From the NCBI RefSeq assembly GCF_964656455.1, contig NC_135722.1, positions 48,688,628 to 48,752,627 of the forward strand: a stretch of DNA of 64,000 nt. Reading direction: 5' to 3'. Of this stretch, positions 11,331-24,139 are shown one piece after another. The translations under genes were made by a program, and so were the position numbers. The DNA is from Halichoerus grypus (taxonomy: Eukaryota > Chordata > Mammalia > Carnivora > Phocidae). Positions within the stretch are counted from its first letter, which is position 1. Every line of letters starts with the position of its first letter. Under the pieces are notes generated by a model. It saw only the letters and a list, made by a program, of their open reading frames with translations. It had not been told where the DNA came from and made no database searches.

Positions 11331-14300
11331 ATACTAATTGTCCCACATATCCTTAATCAGGACAAATGTCACTAACATCTACAGAGTCTTCTAAACTAAA
11401 TCTCAAATCTTGATTTTTTTTTTCTCACCCATCCCATTCAATAGACAAGTTTTCAGATCCTATAAATTCTATTGAAAAGTCTAATAATTATTAAAGAGTT
11501 AAGCAATTAGAAATTAACATTTGAATCCCATTAAATGGAAAATATAAGAATATAGATTTTTCTTACCACATTCTGACAGACTGAAAACATATTCATGCTA
11601 AACTGATTTGAATAAAGAAAAAGCAACAGGGATGTAGTAGAGAGAATTTGAAAGGATAAATTAGTCCCATTCCTCTGGAGAGTTGTAAGCATGTATGAAA
11701 TCATCATGAGATACCACAAACCAGAATAAGTAACACCTTGATTGAAAAGCCAAGGATCAAAAATATTGTCAAAAGTAAAGAAAAGAACATTTTTATAGAA
11801 TATCTATAATATAAATAATGAAATTTGGAGTAAAAAACACAATATATGAAATATGGAAATATTTGACTGATAAAATGTATAAATACTGTTGAACAATAAA
11901 TAAATAATCATATTAATGCTGTCATTAAAGAAGTAAATAGGGAAAATTTAGTAACACATATACAAAGGGTTACAATATTTTTCATATAAAAAGAAATAAA
12001 CATTGACAGGAAAATATAACATTGAGTAATTTCAATCTAGAATCCCTCAGAAAAATATGGGTCTGTCCTTGCATTTGACATATTGGCTCAAATACTTGAT
12101 TTTTACAGAGATTTTCTCAAACCTGTTGCTTTTTAGGACCAGTTAAAATTACTTAACAGTGGCCACTACATCCTAAAATAAGCAATAATTTTAAACTCAT
12201 TTTAATAGAAAAATACTGTCAGAGTGCAAATATACACGTTTCCCAGGATTTAAAGTAAAGAATGCACAGATATGCCTACATGTACTTTACACTCTAGATT
12301 CTGCTCCCAAGAAGAAAATAGGAATGGTATAGATGGCTTCCTGAGTTCTCCTCAGGCCCAGAATATATGAATTTTTTTCCCTTAGAGAAAAATTGGAAAT
12401 TAAAAGAGAATCACAGTATTCCATATGACTACCAAAAAAAAAAAAGTCCCATGGTAGCTCATTGTGTGTAGACATAATAGAGTAAGCTGTGCCCAAAAGA
12501 GAACGCTAGGGACCGTCCCATGTGCATCACTTCTCAGGGGCTCATCTTTCAATAACCTCTCAGAATAAGGTTCATTTCACTGTTGGTGCTCAAAAAGTAT
12601 TTAACTCATCCAAGAATACAACCTGAGTTTGGAATGGAATCCACTGAAAAGTCCATTTCAATGTATCCAGCTCTTAGGAGAGAAGGCTGAGAATCACTGG
12701 GATCCAATACCCAACTCTGGATCTGCATCTTGGATCTCTCATTCTTCTGTACTCTGTGTGAGGTACCCTCCCATGTAGTTCCACGCATCTCCAAAACAAA
12801 CTCATCCCATGTCTCCAGGTAAAAAGAAGGAAGATACTAAAGGAATAAAGTCTCTCCAGAACCAAAACTTTTGTGTCTATCTTGGAAGAAGGTCACACCT
12901 CTATTATTATAAACCACAGCCTATTTGTGAGAGGAGATTTTTCTTTTTCTCTCTTCTCTAGAATCCTCAGTCTTAGAAATCTTGCTACTGGACTCTTTTT
13001 GAGGGGGTCAGTTTATGTGCTGAGAGGTGCAAGGAACAAAAAGATCCATTGTCCCTCAAACTAGCTACTCCTTTTCAACTCCCAGAATCTTCCTTTACTT
13101 TGACCTTTTATTCTTGTTATTATATTCTTTTCCTCTTTCAGTTTGCCCACACTGTCTGGGTGATACCCACTGGACTCATAGGGCACTGCCTAGGATGCAC
13201 GACAGAGCTTCTTGCAATGTGCTGCTCATTGTTTAAGAGGTGAGAACAAGCCAGAGCTCAGTGAGTGCTAATGTTGGGTGTGTGGCCACTCCCTGCCCCT
13301 GTACCCTAGTACTCAGGTTGCTACCACATTGCATATACCCTCTCAGGGACTAAAAAGAAAGAAAACAGGATTGCATATTGAGGACCTATTCCACTGGAAG
13401 AACTACCACTGATGTACTCTCACCCATACAAGCGGTCCAAGTGATCATCCTTTGTGTTTCTCCTTCTGACTGGTCACAGGATACCCCCATTCCAAGCTGG
13501 ACCACATAGCTGGACCAGTAAGTATTAGCTATGCCTTCTGAATGCTTTAGATAGGACGACTAGCACTTAGGAGTGCCTTAGTGCATGTGTGTGTGACAGA
13601 GATGGTGTGTTGAAGAGGAGTTTGTTCATTGCTGCGTGCATTCAGTTATTCATTCATCCATTCAGTGAACATTTCTTGAAAATTTACTATATGCCAGGTA
13701 ATGCAGACATACGGGTTGAGATAGAATTTCGACCCTGAAGAAACTTATAGCCCAGTCAGAAAACAGGATTGTAAATAAACCATAATGTATAAGTTAATAA
13801 AAACCTTGTATTATTATATCAAGGTATATTATTATATACATATATCAAAACTCACCAGATTGTACACATGAAATATGCATAGTTCATTAAAAGTAAATTT
13901 ACCATGATGAAGCAGTGAAAAAATGCACTTATCAAAAATTATTGGAAAATGATAGTATATATTATTTTGGCTACTGAAGTTATAGACTATCAGTGATCCT
14001 TTTGTGTATTCTCTTTACACTGTATCTAAAGAAAAGATATTTCTCATTTAATTTTGCCAATTCCTCAAATAATTCCCTGACTCTGCCTTCCTGGTTTCTT
14101 AGACCAATGGACTTCTACTATAGGTTCAGGCTGGACCCATTTCATTTCCATCTCGGTGAAAATTCATGAATAGAAACCTCACTGTCAACTTGTGGTCCTG
14201 AAATCAAGTCATACTTGGCAGCTCATGAGCCAGTGGTCCAGCCACAACTGATCTGACCACACTTTTCCTATACTTCCAGCTAGATGTAGAGTCTAATGTG

Positions 14301-15296
14301 TGAAAACAAACCTTTCTATGTTTGCAGGCTTTGATTTCTGTCTTTCTCAAGATAGCATTCCAGTTGGGCTATCTGTTCTGACATCGTTCTAAAGGTCAAT
14401 TCTAAGACTAGTACTTCAACCCTTCTCAAGGATAGAATACTCCAGCCCAAGTGCCAACTATTTGTCCATCCCCCCAGCTACCTTCCCTCTTTCTAATTTC
14501 CTTCTTATATCCAGCCATGTTATTCCTTGCTTGTTCCTGACGTACAGTAATATATAGACTGAATAGTATTTCTGCCTGACTGCAAAGCATTGGGCCAGTG
14601 CCTGATTTCCTACTGAAGTACCTATCCAACTCATTGGATACTCTGAAACAAACTGAAGCATGAATGAGCTCAAACACTAGTCACACCAGAAAACAGCTAT
14701 TGTGGTGCCATCTGGTCTCCAGAAAGGGCTGTCCCTGCTTCCATAGCGTGTGGTGCTACCTAAGTCTGGTCTTGTCTCCAATGTCTTGGTTCAATAATGA
14801 TGAAGTCCCATCATGCCTTAATATTTAACACTGCCATCAAGCCTTAATTCTCTGATACAGTAAAGAATTTAGAAAAGGACAAGGACTGTGGATTACAATG
14901 TGATCTAAATGGTTTCTTAAAACTCCCTTCCTACTAGGAAGGATGATAAAGTATCCCTCGGAAACACAAAGGAAAAGATAATTATTGGTTCTGCTCCTTG
15001 ATGAAATGAAAGTCAGAATCTGCTGACTGAAAAATAAACTAGAAAAAAGAAAAACCTGGGCTTTCTACTAAAGGCAGAACTCTTCATATTTTTTCAGATC
15101 CATATAATATGTCAGCATCTTTTTTAAATAGCTTCAGTAAGAATTAGGAATGGAAATTTTAGAAAATCAAGTGTCTTAAATGCTTCCAATAATTTTTTTC
15201 AGTCAAGTACATTTGTTCTTCCAATGAGACCTTTGCTTTCCGGATTTGTTTTTCCATCATAGTCAACTTCTGATTGCTCTATTTATGCTAATATGT
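11331..15296. other. Unique intergenic sequence upstream of the first OR2D3-like gene
   Basis: About 4 kb without a recognised recent repeat. Around 13640-13760, 'cattcagtgaacatttcttg' followed by 'tatatgccaggtaatgcag' looks like an ancient interspersed repeat. Several 60-80-codon frames (12287-13243, 14426-14677) show no domain. Any 5' untranslated exon and promoter of the OR at 15315 should lie here. Confidence 0.4.
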
Positions 15297-15314
15297 AGAC
15301 AGAAATAAACATCA

Positions 15315-16238
15315 ATGGGCACAGAAAACCAAACGTATCTGACTGAAGTCATCTTGCTGGGCCTTTCTTCAGATTGGCAGATCCAGATCCTACTCTTTGT
15401 GGTGTTTCTCATCATCTACCTGCTTACTCTGTTTGGAAATCTTCTCATCATAGTGCTAATTCATATTGACTCTCGACTTCATACACCAATGTACTTCTTC
15501 CTTAAAAACTTGTCATTTACTGATCTCTGTTTCTCTACAACGATCATCCCCCAGATGTTATTCCACTTGCTGGTAATGAGAAAAACCATTTCCTTTGCTG
15601 GGTGTTCACTTCAGATGATTTTTCTCCTAGTAGCTGGGTGTACAGAAAGTTCCCTCTTAGCAGTGATGTCCTATGACCGGTATGTGGCTGTCTGCAAGCC
15701 CCTTCACTACTCCACCCTTATGACCCAGAGTTTGTGTGTACAGCTGACCATAGGGTCCTGGGTCACTGGAACATTTGTGTCTCTAGTAGACACAACATTT
15801 ACTTTATGTCTGTCATACCATGGACAAAACATAATTAATCATTATTTTTGTGAACCTCCTGCACTCTTGAAGTTGGCTTCAGAAGAAACCTACAAAGCTG
15901 AGATGGCCATCTTTGCAATGGGTGTGGTAATTCTCCTTGGTCCTGTCTCCCTCATCCTTTTCTCCTACTGGAATATTATCTCCACTGTGATTCAGATACA
16001 GTCAGGTGAGGGGAGGCTCAAGCTCTTTTCTACTTGTGGTTCTCATCTTATCGTTGTTGTCTTCTTCTATGGCTCAACAATATTTACTTACATGCGTCCA
16101 AATTCCAAGAAAATAAGTGAAGGGGATAAAGTGATCTCTGTGTTCTACTCAGTCATAACATCCATGATGAACCCATTCATTTATAGTCTGAGAAACAAAG
16201 ATGTGAAGGAGGCATTTAGGAAAGTATTTGGAAGATAG
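15315..16238 (+). CDS. OR2D3: Olfactory receptor, OR2D3-like (intact, 307 aa)
   Basis: Seven-transmembrane class II odorant receptor, encoded in one exon as is usual for ORs. Visible landmarks are the sequon NQT at residues 5-7, GN at 41-42 in TM1, and HTPMYFFL at 56-63 entering TM2. C97 can pair with C179. [10 protein letters not shown] lies at 118-127 with DRY intact, SY at 217-218 in TM5, FSTCGSHL at 238-245 opening TM6, and NPFIY at 286-290 in TM7. The start is the first Met of the canonical N-terminus, MGTENQT. A candidate 3' splice site (AG at 15297-15298) lies just upstream, consistent with a spliced 5' untranslated exon. The product should couple to Golf in olfactory cilia; the ligand is unknown. 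It resembles OR2D3 but probably is a lineage paralog. TSMMNP in TM7, the short C-terminus and the ATG context are shared with the inverted copy at 45064. Confidence 0.95.
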   Translation: MGTENQTYLTEVILLGLSSDWQIQILLFVVFLIIYLLTLFGNLLIIVLIHIDSRLHTPMYFFLKNLSFTDLCFSTTIIPQMLFHLLVMRKTISFAGCSLQMIFLLVAGCTESSLLAVMSYDRYVAVCKPLHYSTLMTQSLCVQLTIGSWVTGTFVSLVDTTFTLCLSYHGQNIINHYFCEPPALLKLASEETYKAEMAIFAMGVVILLGPVSLILFSYWNIISTVIQIQSGEGRLKLFSTCGSHLIVVVFFYGSTIFTYMRPNSKKISEGDKVISVFYSVITSMMNPFIYSLRNKDVKEAFRKVFGR

Positions 16239-18087
16239 ACCCTCTCAGAGGCAATGATCTTTATATTGATATACAACTGTGCGAATGAAGACATTCCAAA
16301 TGGTTCAACTTTTTTAACAGCTTTCTCTCTGAACTATCTCTAGGTTGATACATCAGTAAGGGTCATACATGTACCCTTGTACATCTAGGATGTTTTCAAG
16401 TTTGTCAACTGCATCTTGCTCAAGCTTCTGCTCTGTGGTTATAGCTTGCTTGCCTCATAACAGCTTTTTTGCTATTATATTACATATTATAATATAAATT
16501 ATATTTACATATCATATTATATGAATATTTTTATATATCAAACAGGATCTTCATTTATACTGTATTATTGGTTCACTAATGCATTTTCACCCAGAGAGAG
16601 CACCTTTTGGTTCTAAACTCCATAGCTGCTTGTCAGCCTCATCCCATGCTAACATCATCTACAGCTATCCACAGATGCTAGAATCCTACCTGATGTCAAT
16701 ATGCTAGACTCTACAGTTTCCTGTGAGAAAATATCAATTTTTTTTACCCTAAAACTCTGATATGGAACCCTGTTTATTGTTTTGTTTTGTTTGGGGGGGG
16801 TGCTTTGTTTTGCTGTAGGGTCCCAAAATACTGCTATAGTCAATTCAACTACACATGGGGGAGCTACTGGCTTAGACAATAATGTGTGGGATCTCATATT
16901 CCAGCATACATCTTTCATATATCACACACTCCTTCCATCCAAGGACAATTGCTGGGTTGAACGAACTAGAATTAAGAAGCAACGTGCCTACATCAGAACT
17001 CTCTTATCAGAAACGTCTGTGACACCAATATACCAAAGCTCTTCCCTCCTCAGACATGCTCTTCCCTCTTCTGCAAGTTTGATTGTGCCAGTACCCATTA
17101 AGTTCTCCTTTTTGGAAAGTGGAAAGGATAGCTGACATATGAGAAGCAATCCCAGAAGATGTAGCTTGTTCTGTGGGATTAAACGGCCCTTTAGCCTTTT
17201 TAACAACTGCTATAACCTCGGTTTTGGCAAAAGCACCACTGGTAATGCTTGTGGCTACTCACTGATGTTCAACATGTGCACTGCCCCTCCCTTGGAAGAA
17301 AATCCACTGTTGTCCTCTACCTTCAGGTAAAGCTCTAACTGCAGGTATTAAGTGGAATTGACCCAACTCTTCATTGGCATGTAGAAACACTACCAATTTC
17401 CATCCCTGGTTGCAGAGCCTGTGAGCCATGAAAAAACATAGCTAAGGACCATCAAAGTTCTGGCCATTTCTCCCCCATGATTGTCTCTTTCTCCTGGCAG
17501 AAGTCCTATGACACAAACATATACCATTTGTACTTCATTTTCCAGACTTACAAATATCCCCTGATTATCCCACCCCATCTGCCATGGAGCTGTTTGTAGG
17601 GATTCTTGTCATATAGAAAAGAGTGCTGCTAAACATAGCCAAACCCTCCTTTCACACAGCAAGAAGAATATGGGAAATTTTATCTTTTACCAGGAGCAAT
17701 TTCAACTTGGAGTTCTGCTCTCACTTCATGACCATCTATAAACAAAGTAACTGTGGATGAAGTATGGCAGGAGCCAGAGAAAATGAGAAGAACTTGATGA
17801 AAATCAAGCTTGCCACATTGAGGTCTGGCTGCTCCAGCTTCAATGCCCATGGCCTGTCTTGGGTATCCAGTGCTGGTCATTCTATGTAATGATGTCCTTG
17901 CTGAATTGAATGCATTGTGTGTAGAAGGATTCTGCATGGAAGAATAAATGTATGCAATAATAGATTCACTAGGCAGGGGTGTGAGTTGTATTATTTTCAG
18001 ATTATGTGTTCCAGCATGATCTTATACAAGGAAACAAAAACTGGTCTTGTACTACAGATTCTTTGAGAAGCTATGTTATAAATAATA
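16239..18087. other. Region between OR and L1; possible decayed coding-like sequence on the minus strand
   Basis: The first ~40 bases resemble the 3' flank of the inverted OR2D3-like copy ('tcagaggcaatgat'). An AT-rich stretch follows at 16470-16550. From about 16650 to 17940 the minus strand has a run of 60-87-codon frames separated by stops, and base composition is less AT-rich than the neighbours. It resembles a decayed processed pseudogene or old retroelement, but I do not recognise a protein, so no function is proposed. Confidence 0.3.
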
Positions 18088-18099
18088 GCATTTACTTTT

Positions 18100-18736
18100 T
18101 TAAAATTGAAGTTTAGATGACATACCATATTATATTAGTCTCAGATGTACAACATAATGATTTGATATTTATATACATTACATAATGCTCACCACAATAA
18201 ATGTAGATATCACCTGCCACCTGACAAAGTTATTATAATATTGTTGGCCAATTCCCTATGCTGTACTTCACATCTCCTGACTTACTTATTTTATAACTGA
18301 ATGTTTGTACCTCTTAATCCCCTTCACCTATTTCACCCATCCCCTTATCCCCTCCCATCTGGCAATTACCAGTTTGTTCTCTGTATTTATGAGTCTGTTT
18401 CTGTCTTATTTTATTTTTTTTGTTTCTTAAATTCCACATATAAGCAGAATCATATGGTTTTTGTCTTTTTCTGTCTAACATATTTTACTTAGCATAATAT
18501 ACTCTAGGTCCATCCATGTCATTGCAAATGGCAAGATTCCATTCTTTTTTATGGTGGAGTAATATTCCATTGTATACATATACTACATCTTCTTTATCAA
18601 CTCATCTATTGATGGACACTTAGATTGTTTCCATATCTTGGCTAAATAATGCTGCAATGAACATAAGGGTGCATATATCTTTTCAAATTAGTCTTTTCAT
18701 TTTCTTCATTTAACTACCCAGAAGTGGAATTGAATG
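18100..18736 (-). mobile_element. LINE-1 fragment, 5'-truncated, antisense
   Basis: The antisense L1 3' end runs into the end of ORF2: 'taatattccattgtatacat', 'ttctttatcaactcatctat', 'aataatgctgcaatgaac'. A 12-bp TSD, gcatttactttt (18088-18099) against gcatctactttt (18737-18748), has one mismatch. Confidence 0.88.
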
Positions 18737-18748
18737 GCATCTACTTTT

Positions 18749-19108
18749 AGATATGCTGCTGCTTTGTGGCCATTCAGAAGCTCACTTTACCACTTCCTCT
18801 TTACTTGTTATTAAGTAAAAGGGAATTAATATCACATACTTGGAATGATTACTGGAAAAGTGGCCATGGATCACTTTGAGTTATGTAAAAACTATATAAC
18901 TGATCTCACTAGGGAACTGGTGGAGTAAATAGGGTAAGAAAACACAGATACTGATATATATTTTTTAAATGAAAACATCAGTCTCTGGCTGGATGCCAGA
19001 CTACCAATAACTATGCAGGAGCAGCTAAACAATGATAGCATGTGAGAAACTAACAAGCTACTAAAGTCACCATATTCTGGGAACTACCCTTGTCCTCTAG
19101 AGCAAATA
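18749..19108. other. No gene seen
   Basis: Nothing recognised between the L1 and the next SINE. Confidence 0.4.
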
Positions 19109-19122
19109 GTTTTTCAGTTTTT

Positions 19123-19314
19123 TTTTTAAGATTTTATTTATTTATTTGACAGAGATAGACACAGGGAGAGAGGGAACACAAGCAGGGGGAGTGGGAGAGG
19201 GAGAAGCAGGCTCCCCGCAGAGTAGGGAGCCCGATGTGGGGCTCAATCCTAGGACCCTGGGATCATGACTTGAGCCGAAGGCAGATGCTTAATGACTGAG
19301 CCACCCAGGTGCCC
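19123..19314 (-). repeat. CAN-SINE
   Basis: Antisense CAN-SINE ending 'gagccacccaggtgccc'. A perfect 14-bp TSD, gtttttcagttttt, lies at 19109-19122 and 19315-19328. Confidence 0.95.
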
Positions 19315-19328
19315 GTTTTTCAGTTTTT

Positions 19329-19946
19329 AAAAGAAATTAATTTTCTTTCATTTATGCCACAGGTTTATGATTGCTACTTTTGTATTAAATCAACTCATAC
19401 AACATTGATTTCAATAGCACAGCTTGAGTTCACTTATTCAATGAACATCTAACTCATTTGTTAATTTAATATTTATTGAGACCTCTTCTATGTACTGAAT
19501 ATACAGCAGTAAATGAAGTTTAAAATTCCTATTCTCATAGAACTTACATTTTAGAAGAGGATGATAAAATAAACAAGTAAAACATATGTCTGATGGTAAC
19601 AAGTTGTTATGAGAAAATAAAAGTAAGGAAAGGTTGGTTGCAATTTTAAGCAGGTGTTCAGGAAAGGTCTTTCTGAGAAGATGACATTTCAGTTAAAGGA
19701 CACCTTACATCTTAGAGAAATTAACATTTTGTGCTGTGACCAGAATGTTGAGAAGAAAGAACCAAGGCATTATTTGGGAGAAGAGAGTCTAGTCAGAGAG
19801 AACGGAGAGTCTGAACGACCTGGATGGGAATAAGTTTTTTGAGATCAGAACAGAGAAGTCAGAGTGATTGGAGGCTGGTAAGTGACAGGAAGAGTGGCAA
19901 TGAATAAGATCACAGTAACAGGCAGAGGCAAGATTGGTAGGGCTGT
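19329..19946. other. No gene seen; faint ancient repeat
   Basis: Near 19450-19600 the text 'aatatttattgagacctc' and 'atagaacttacattttag' suggests an ancient mammalian interspersed repeat too diverged to name. Confidence 0.35.
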
Positions 19947-20235
19947 TGTATTAGTTTCTTACCGCTGCCATAACAAATTATCATAAACCTTGTAGCCTAA
20001 AACAACAGAAATTCATAGTTCTGGAGGCCGGAAGTCTGAAATCAAGGCATCTTGCTCCATCTTGTAGACTATTCTCCCTCAGAAGGCCCTGGGGGAGAAG
20101 CCTTCCTTGCTTCTTCCAGCTTTTGGTGCTGAGATGTTCCCTAGTTTGTGGCAGCATAACTCCAATCTCTGCCTGTGTCTTCATATGGCCTTCCTTCTGT
20201 TTCTGTGTCTTCCCCACTTCTTTTTTTTAAAGATT

Positions 20236-20276
<41 letters not shown>

Positions 20277-20672
20277 TTTATTTGAGAGAGAGAGAGAGAG
20301 CGCGCGCGAGCGCACACAAGCAAGGGGAGGGCCAGAGAGGGAGGGAGAGAGAATATCAAGTGGACTCCCTGTTGAGCATGGAGCCCAACTCAAGGCTTGA
20401 TCTCACAACCCTGAGATTATGACCCTGAGATCATGACTTGAGCTGAAACCAAGAGTCGGATGCTCAACCAACTGAGTCATCCAGGTGCCCCTATCTTCCC
20501 CTTTTCTTAAAAAGATATCTGTCACTGGCTTAGGGTTCACCCCAATCCAGGATGATTTCATCTTGAACTTTCCCTTAACTACACTGGCAAAGATCTTTAT
20601 TCCAAATAAGGTCAGGTTATGAGGTTCCAAGTGGACATATTTTTTTGGGGTAATATAATTGAACCCATTACA
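19947..20672 (-). repeat. MaLR-type LTR (MLT1-like), interrupted by a SINE
   Basis: It reads antisense to the mammalian MaLR (ERVL-type) LTR: 'tagtttcttaccgctgcc', 'cctaaaacaacagaaattc', 'gttctggaggccggaagtc', 'tccaaataaggtcaggtta' and 'gaacccattaca'. TG and CA termini are present. No internal retroviral genes are attached, so it is a solo LTR. The CAN-SINE at 20223-20493 splits it. Confidence 0.8.
20223..20493 (-). repeat. CAN-SINE inserted in the MaLR LTR
   Basis: Antisense SINE with an expanded (ttta)n tail and a (ga)n/(gc)n linker. The TSD is tcttccccacttctt (20208-20222) against tcttccccttttctt (20494-20508), with two mismatches. The LTR text continues on both sides. Confidence 0.92.
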
Positions 20673-20676
20673 ACCT

Positions 20677-21622
20677 TGGAAGTCCTAAAAAGGTGAATGA
20701 TTTTATTTTAGGTTCCACAGAAAGCCATTATGATATAATACTTTTAAAAGATCGTTTTGAGTTTTGTGTGGAGAGTGGATTATAAGTGGACAAGCATGGA
20801 AACAAGAAAAGCAATCAATAAGACTGAGTTTTATTGCAGTTGCCCAGGAGAGAGATGCTGGTCTTAACCAGGGTTGTAGCAATGGGGGAGCCAGAGGAGA
20901 TGGTAAGACACGTGGATAGATAGGATATACAAGATGACAAAAGAGTAATGAAATATCCCTAAGTCTTTGGCCTGAGCAATGCTGTGGATGATGCGGGAGA
21001 CTGAAAAAGGGAGGAGTCTGGTGAAGAAATCAAGAATTCTCTTCTGGACTTGTTTACATGGCCATTTGTTATATGCTGACTTGTTCTCACACCACCCTTT
21101 TATAGTTGAATAGCTACCTACAATAAAGCCTTCATTTAAACAGTCCTGACATCTTAAGCTGCATTGCCCACCTGTAGTTAAGGTTTTTGTCCCCTTCCCC
21201 TTCCATTAGCTGAAGATTTTAATTAAAGCATTTTGAGTACAATTGCACACATGAGTTCTGAAGTCCTTGGTAGTAGTTTGGTAGTCATCATACAGATGAT
21301 GCAAAATATACTTTTGTCAGCTATCTTTTATATTATCATCATTATTGAAACATCCATTTAAAAAATTTCTAACAGAATCTGGAGACACAAGTGGTCCTTA
21401 GATTGCTTTGAGAAACCGTAGGGTAGTACCTGATTATCAGATAAGATTCAGATATTTCAGTTTGTGATTACAATGAAAAATGCCCCAGGGTATCCCTTAT
21501 TGTAGAAAGGTTTTAAAAAGTTAATAGCACAATTGCTCCAGGGAATGCCCTGTTTACAATAGTTCTTAGGACCTCAGGCTTAAAGACTTACTCCCAGGAA
21601 AATCCTTAAGGCAGGTTCCTTG
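20677..21622. other. No gene seen
   Basis: No gene or repeat recognised. Confidence 0.4.
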
Positions 21623-21638
21623 GTGAATTGGGGATTTT

Positions 21639-21831
21639 TTTTTAAAAGATTTTATTTATTTATTTGACAGAGAGAGACACAGTGAGAGAGGGAACACAAG
21701 CAGGGGGAGTGGGAGAGGGAGAAGCAGGCTCCCTGCTGAGCAAGGAGCCCAGTGAGGGACTCCATCCCAGGACCCTGGAATCATGACCTGAGCTGAAGGC
21801 AGGCGCTTAACGACAGCCACCCAGGCATCCT
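21639..21831 (-). repeat. CAN-SINE
   Basis: Antisense copy with a perfect 16-bp TSD, gtgaattggggatttt, at 21623-21638 and 21832-21847. The head is slightly degraded ('cagccacccaggcatcc'). Confidence 0.95.
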
Positions 21832-21847
21832 GTGAATTGGGGATTTT

Positions 21848-22769
21848 AATAAAATGGTGCTCCTTGGCTTGGGGTATAATAGGACTCATAGTCCAGACGA
21901 TGTCCCAACCTTCAGAATATGTGGTAAATAGCGATGGAAGTTGCCTATTAGGCTATGGATTAGCAGACTGCAGAAACCATAACTTCCTTTATTCATTAAC
22001 TTCCTCTTCATCACTGACCCCATTGTCCTGTGTTTGTCTCATGCCAGTCCTCCAGGTGAGAGCCGGGAAGGTGATAGGGGGAATTAATCCTTTTAGAGAG
22101 TCTGAAATTTTGATTCTGTTCATTGGGGTGGGCTCTGCCTTTCACTCCCCTCTCTCTTTTTTTATCTGGCTTCTACAGAGAATACATGCCCTTCTTTTTT
22201 ACTGATTCTCTTGAGTGATAGCCTCATGAATTCTGTTTTACAGTTCCTCTGGAGAGGATTATGCTACTGACCAGGGATACCTGAGTGACTGCAAGGGCTG
22301 TGAATACCCACTGTCTCTCCTTTTGCACCAAAAGCTAATCTGCCAGATTCCGCTCTGCTCCTTGTTGTTTCAATGTTCTCTTTTCAGGGATTCCCTCCTT
22401 GTTCCAATTAGCCACTGGGTTTGGACAGTGGGAGTAGGAAGGACCAGGATGGAACCTTGACCACCTGCCCTAGGGCACACAGGCAGAATCTTCTTGTGGT
22501 CAGACATCCCTGGATGGCACACAAGACTGTGTTGAGTATGCTAATTTGTATGTGCAGGTATACATAAATCCAGGTATCTTGTGCCCTGTCACACTGAACT
22601 CACCCTTCTTTGTTTGGATGTGGGTAACAGTTCATTCACTCTCTTTAACCTGGTGATCAATCCTGGGATCTTCTAAACCAAGATTTACCAATCCCAGGTC
22701 AGAGTTCAACATCTCAACAGTCAACATAGTCCCTTCTTCTAACTTACATTTCTCTTGAGAGAGGGAATA
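21848..22769. other. No gene seen
   Basis: A 122-codon frame at 21837-22205 begins inside the SINE duplication and shows no domain; it is regarded as chance. Nothing else was recognised. Confidence 0.4.
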
Positions 22770-22812
22770 TGTTGGTGTGCTAATGTGTTGGTGTGCTAAT
22801 GTGTTGATGTGG
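22770..22812. repeat. Short tandem repeat, 16-bp unit
   Basis: The unit gtgttggtgtgctaat occurs about 2.7 times with one or two changes. Confidence 0.9.
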
Positions 22813-22852
22813 AATGTCAGCATGACTCTATTTGTTCACCCATTCAGCTTAC

Positions 22853-22970
22853 TTTTTTTTAAGATTTTATTTTTAAGTAATCTCTACACCCAATGTGAGG
22901 CTTGAATTCACAACCCCAATATCAAGAGTCACATGCTCTACCAACTGAGTCCAGCCAGGTATCCCTCCCA
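22853..22970 (-). repeat. Older tRNA-Lys SINE without the purine-rich linker
   Basis: Antisense: 'aagattttatttttaagtaa', 'atctctacacccaatgtg', then 'ctctaccaactgagt' and 'cagccaggtatccc'. The layout is shorter than the other SINEs here and lacks the (ga)n/ct-rich section, which suggests an older CAN-SINE subfamily. The TSD is only approximate. Confidence 0.8.
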
Positions 22971-23226
22971 ACTCACTTTTAAACCTCCACTATGTCTCAG
23001 GTGATACTGATAAACAGATAATAAAGATAAGTGACATATGTTTTACTGTCTTGAAGAAAAAACAGTCCAGGGAAACAAAAAAGAAGAAAGAAACAAAGAA
23101 ACAAAGAAAGAAAGAAAAATAAACTTCAAATTCCTTCACAGGACCATTCTGGTCCCTATGAGTTTACCACCCAATAACTGTCTAAAGTAAGCTTTAATGT
23201 ACTTACTTACTTTTAGTTTGTTTGTT

Positions 23227-23688
23227 TAATTTTTTATTTAAATTCAATTTAGTTAACATATACTGTTATTAGTTTATTATTATAATTATATACTATATAA
23301 ATATATAATATAAATATTATATATATTTCAGGGGTAGAATTTACTGACTCATCAATTGCATATAACACCCAGCGCTCATTCCATCAAGTGCCCTTCTTAA
23401 TGCCCATCATCCAGTTATTTCATACCCCCCTTCACCTTCCCTCCAGCAACCCTCAGTTTGTTTCCTATAGATAAGAGTCTCTTATGGTTTGTCTCCCTCT
23501 CTGGTTTCATCTTATTTTATTTTTCCCTCCATTCCCTATGATCCTCTGTTTTATTTCTTAAATTCCACACATGAGTGAAATCATGTGATAATTGTTTTCC
23601 TCTGACTGACTTATTTCACTTAGTATAATATCCTCTACTTCCATCCACATCATTGCAAAAGGTAAGATTTCATTTTTTGATGGCTGAG

Positions 23689-23738
<50 letters not shown>

Positions 23739-24139
23739 ATCTTCTTTATCCATTCATCTGTTGATTGCCATATGGGCTCTTTCCATAGTTTGGCAATTGT
23801 GGACATTGCTGCTATAAACATTGAGATGCAGGTGCCCCTTCGAATCACTATGTTTGTACCTTTGGGTAAATACCTAGTAGTGCAAATGCTGGGTCATAGG
23901 GTATCTCTATTTTTAACTTTTTGAGGAATCTCCATACTGTTTTCCAGAGTGGCTGTACCACCTTGCATTCCCACCAGCAGTGTAAGAATGTTCCTCTTTC
24001 TCTCATCCTTGCCAAGATCTGTTGTTTCCTGAGTTAATTTTAGACATTCTGACTGGTGTGAGGTGGTATCTCATTGTGATTTTGATTTGTATTTCCCTGA
24101 TGCCAATGAGCATTTTTTCATGTGTCAGTTGGCCAACAC
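23227..24139 (-). mobile_element. LINE-1 fragment, antisense, 5'-truncated
   Basis: The antisense L1 3'UTR and ORF2 end are readable in order: 'aattcaatttagttaacata', 'cacccagcgctcattcca', 'taatattatatatatata', 'cctttgggtaaatacctag', 'accagcagtgtaagaatg' and 'gtgtgaggtggtatctca'. It stops inside ORF2 at about 24139. An expanded TA tract interrupts it. No clear TSD was found. Confidence 0.9.
23695..23735. repeat. (TA)n microsatellite inside L1
   Basis: About 20 TA units, grown from the short TA-rich site found at this position of the L1 sequence. Confidence 0.95.

Noticed and set aside
20107..20400. 97-codon open frame
   Set aside because: It runs from the MaLR LTR into a CAN-SINE; both are repeats.
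19947..20672. Endogenous retrovirus with coding genes
   Set aside because: Only a solo MaLR-type LTR is visible; there is no gag, pol or env sequence next to it.
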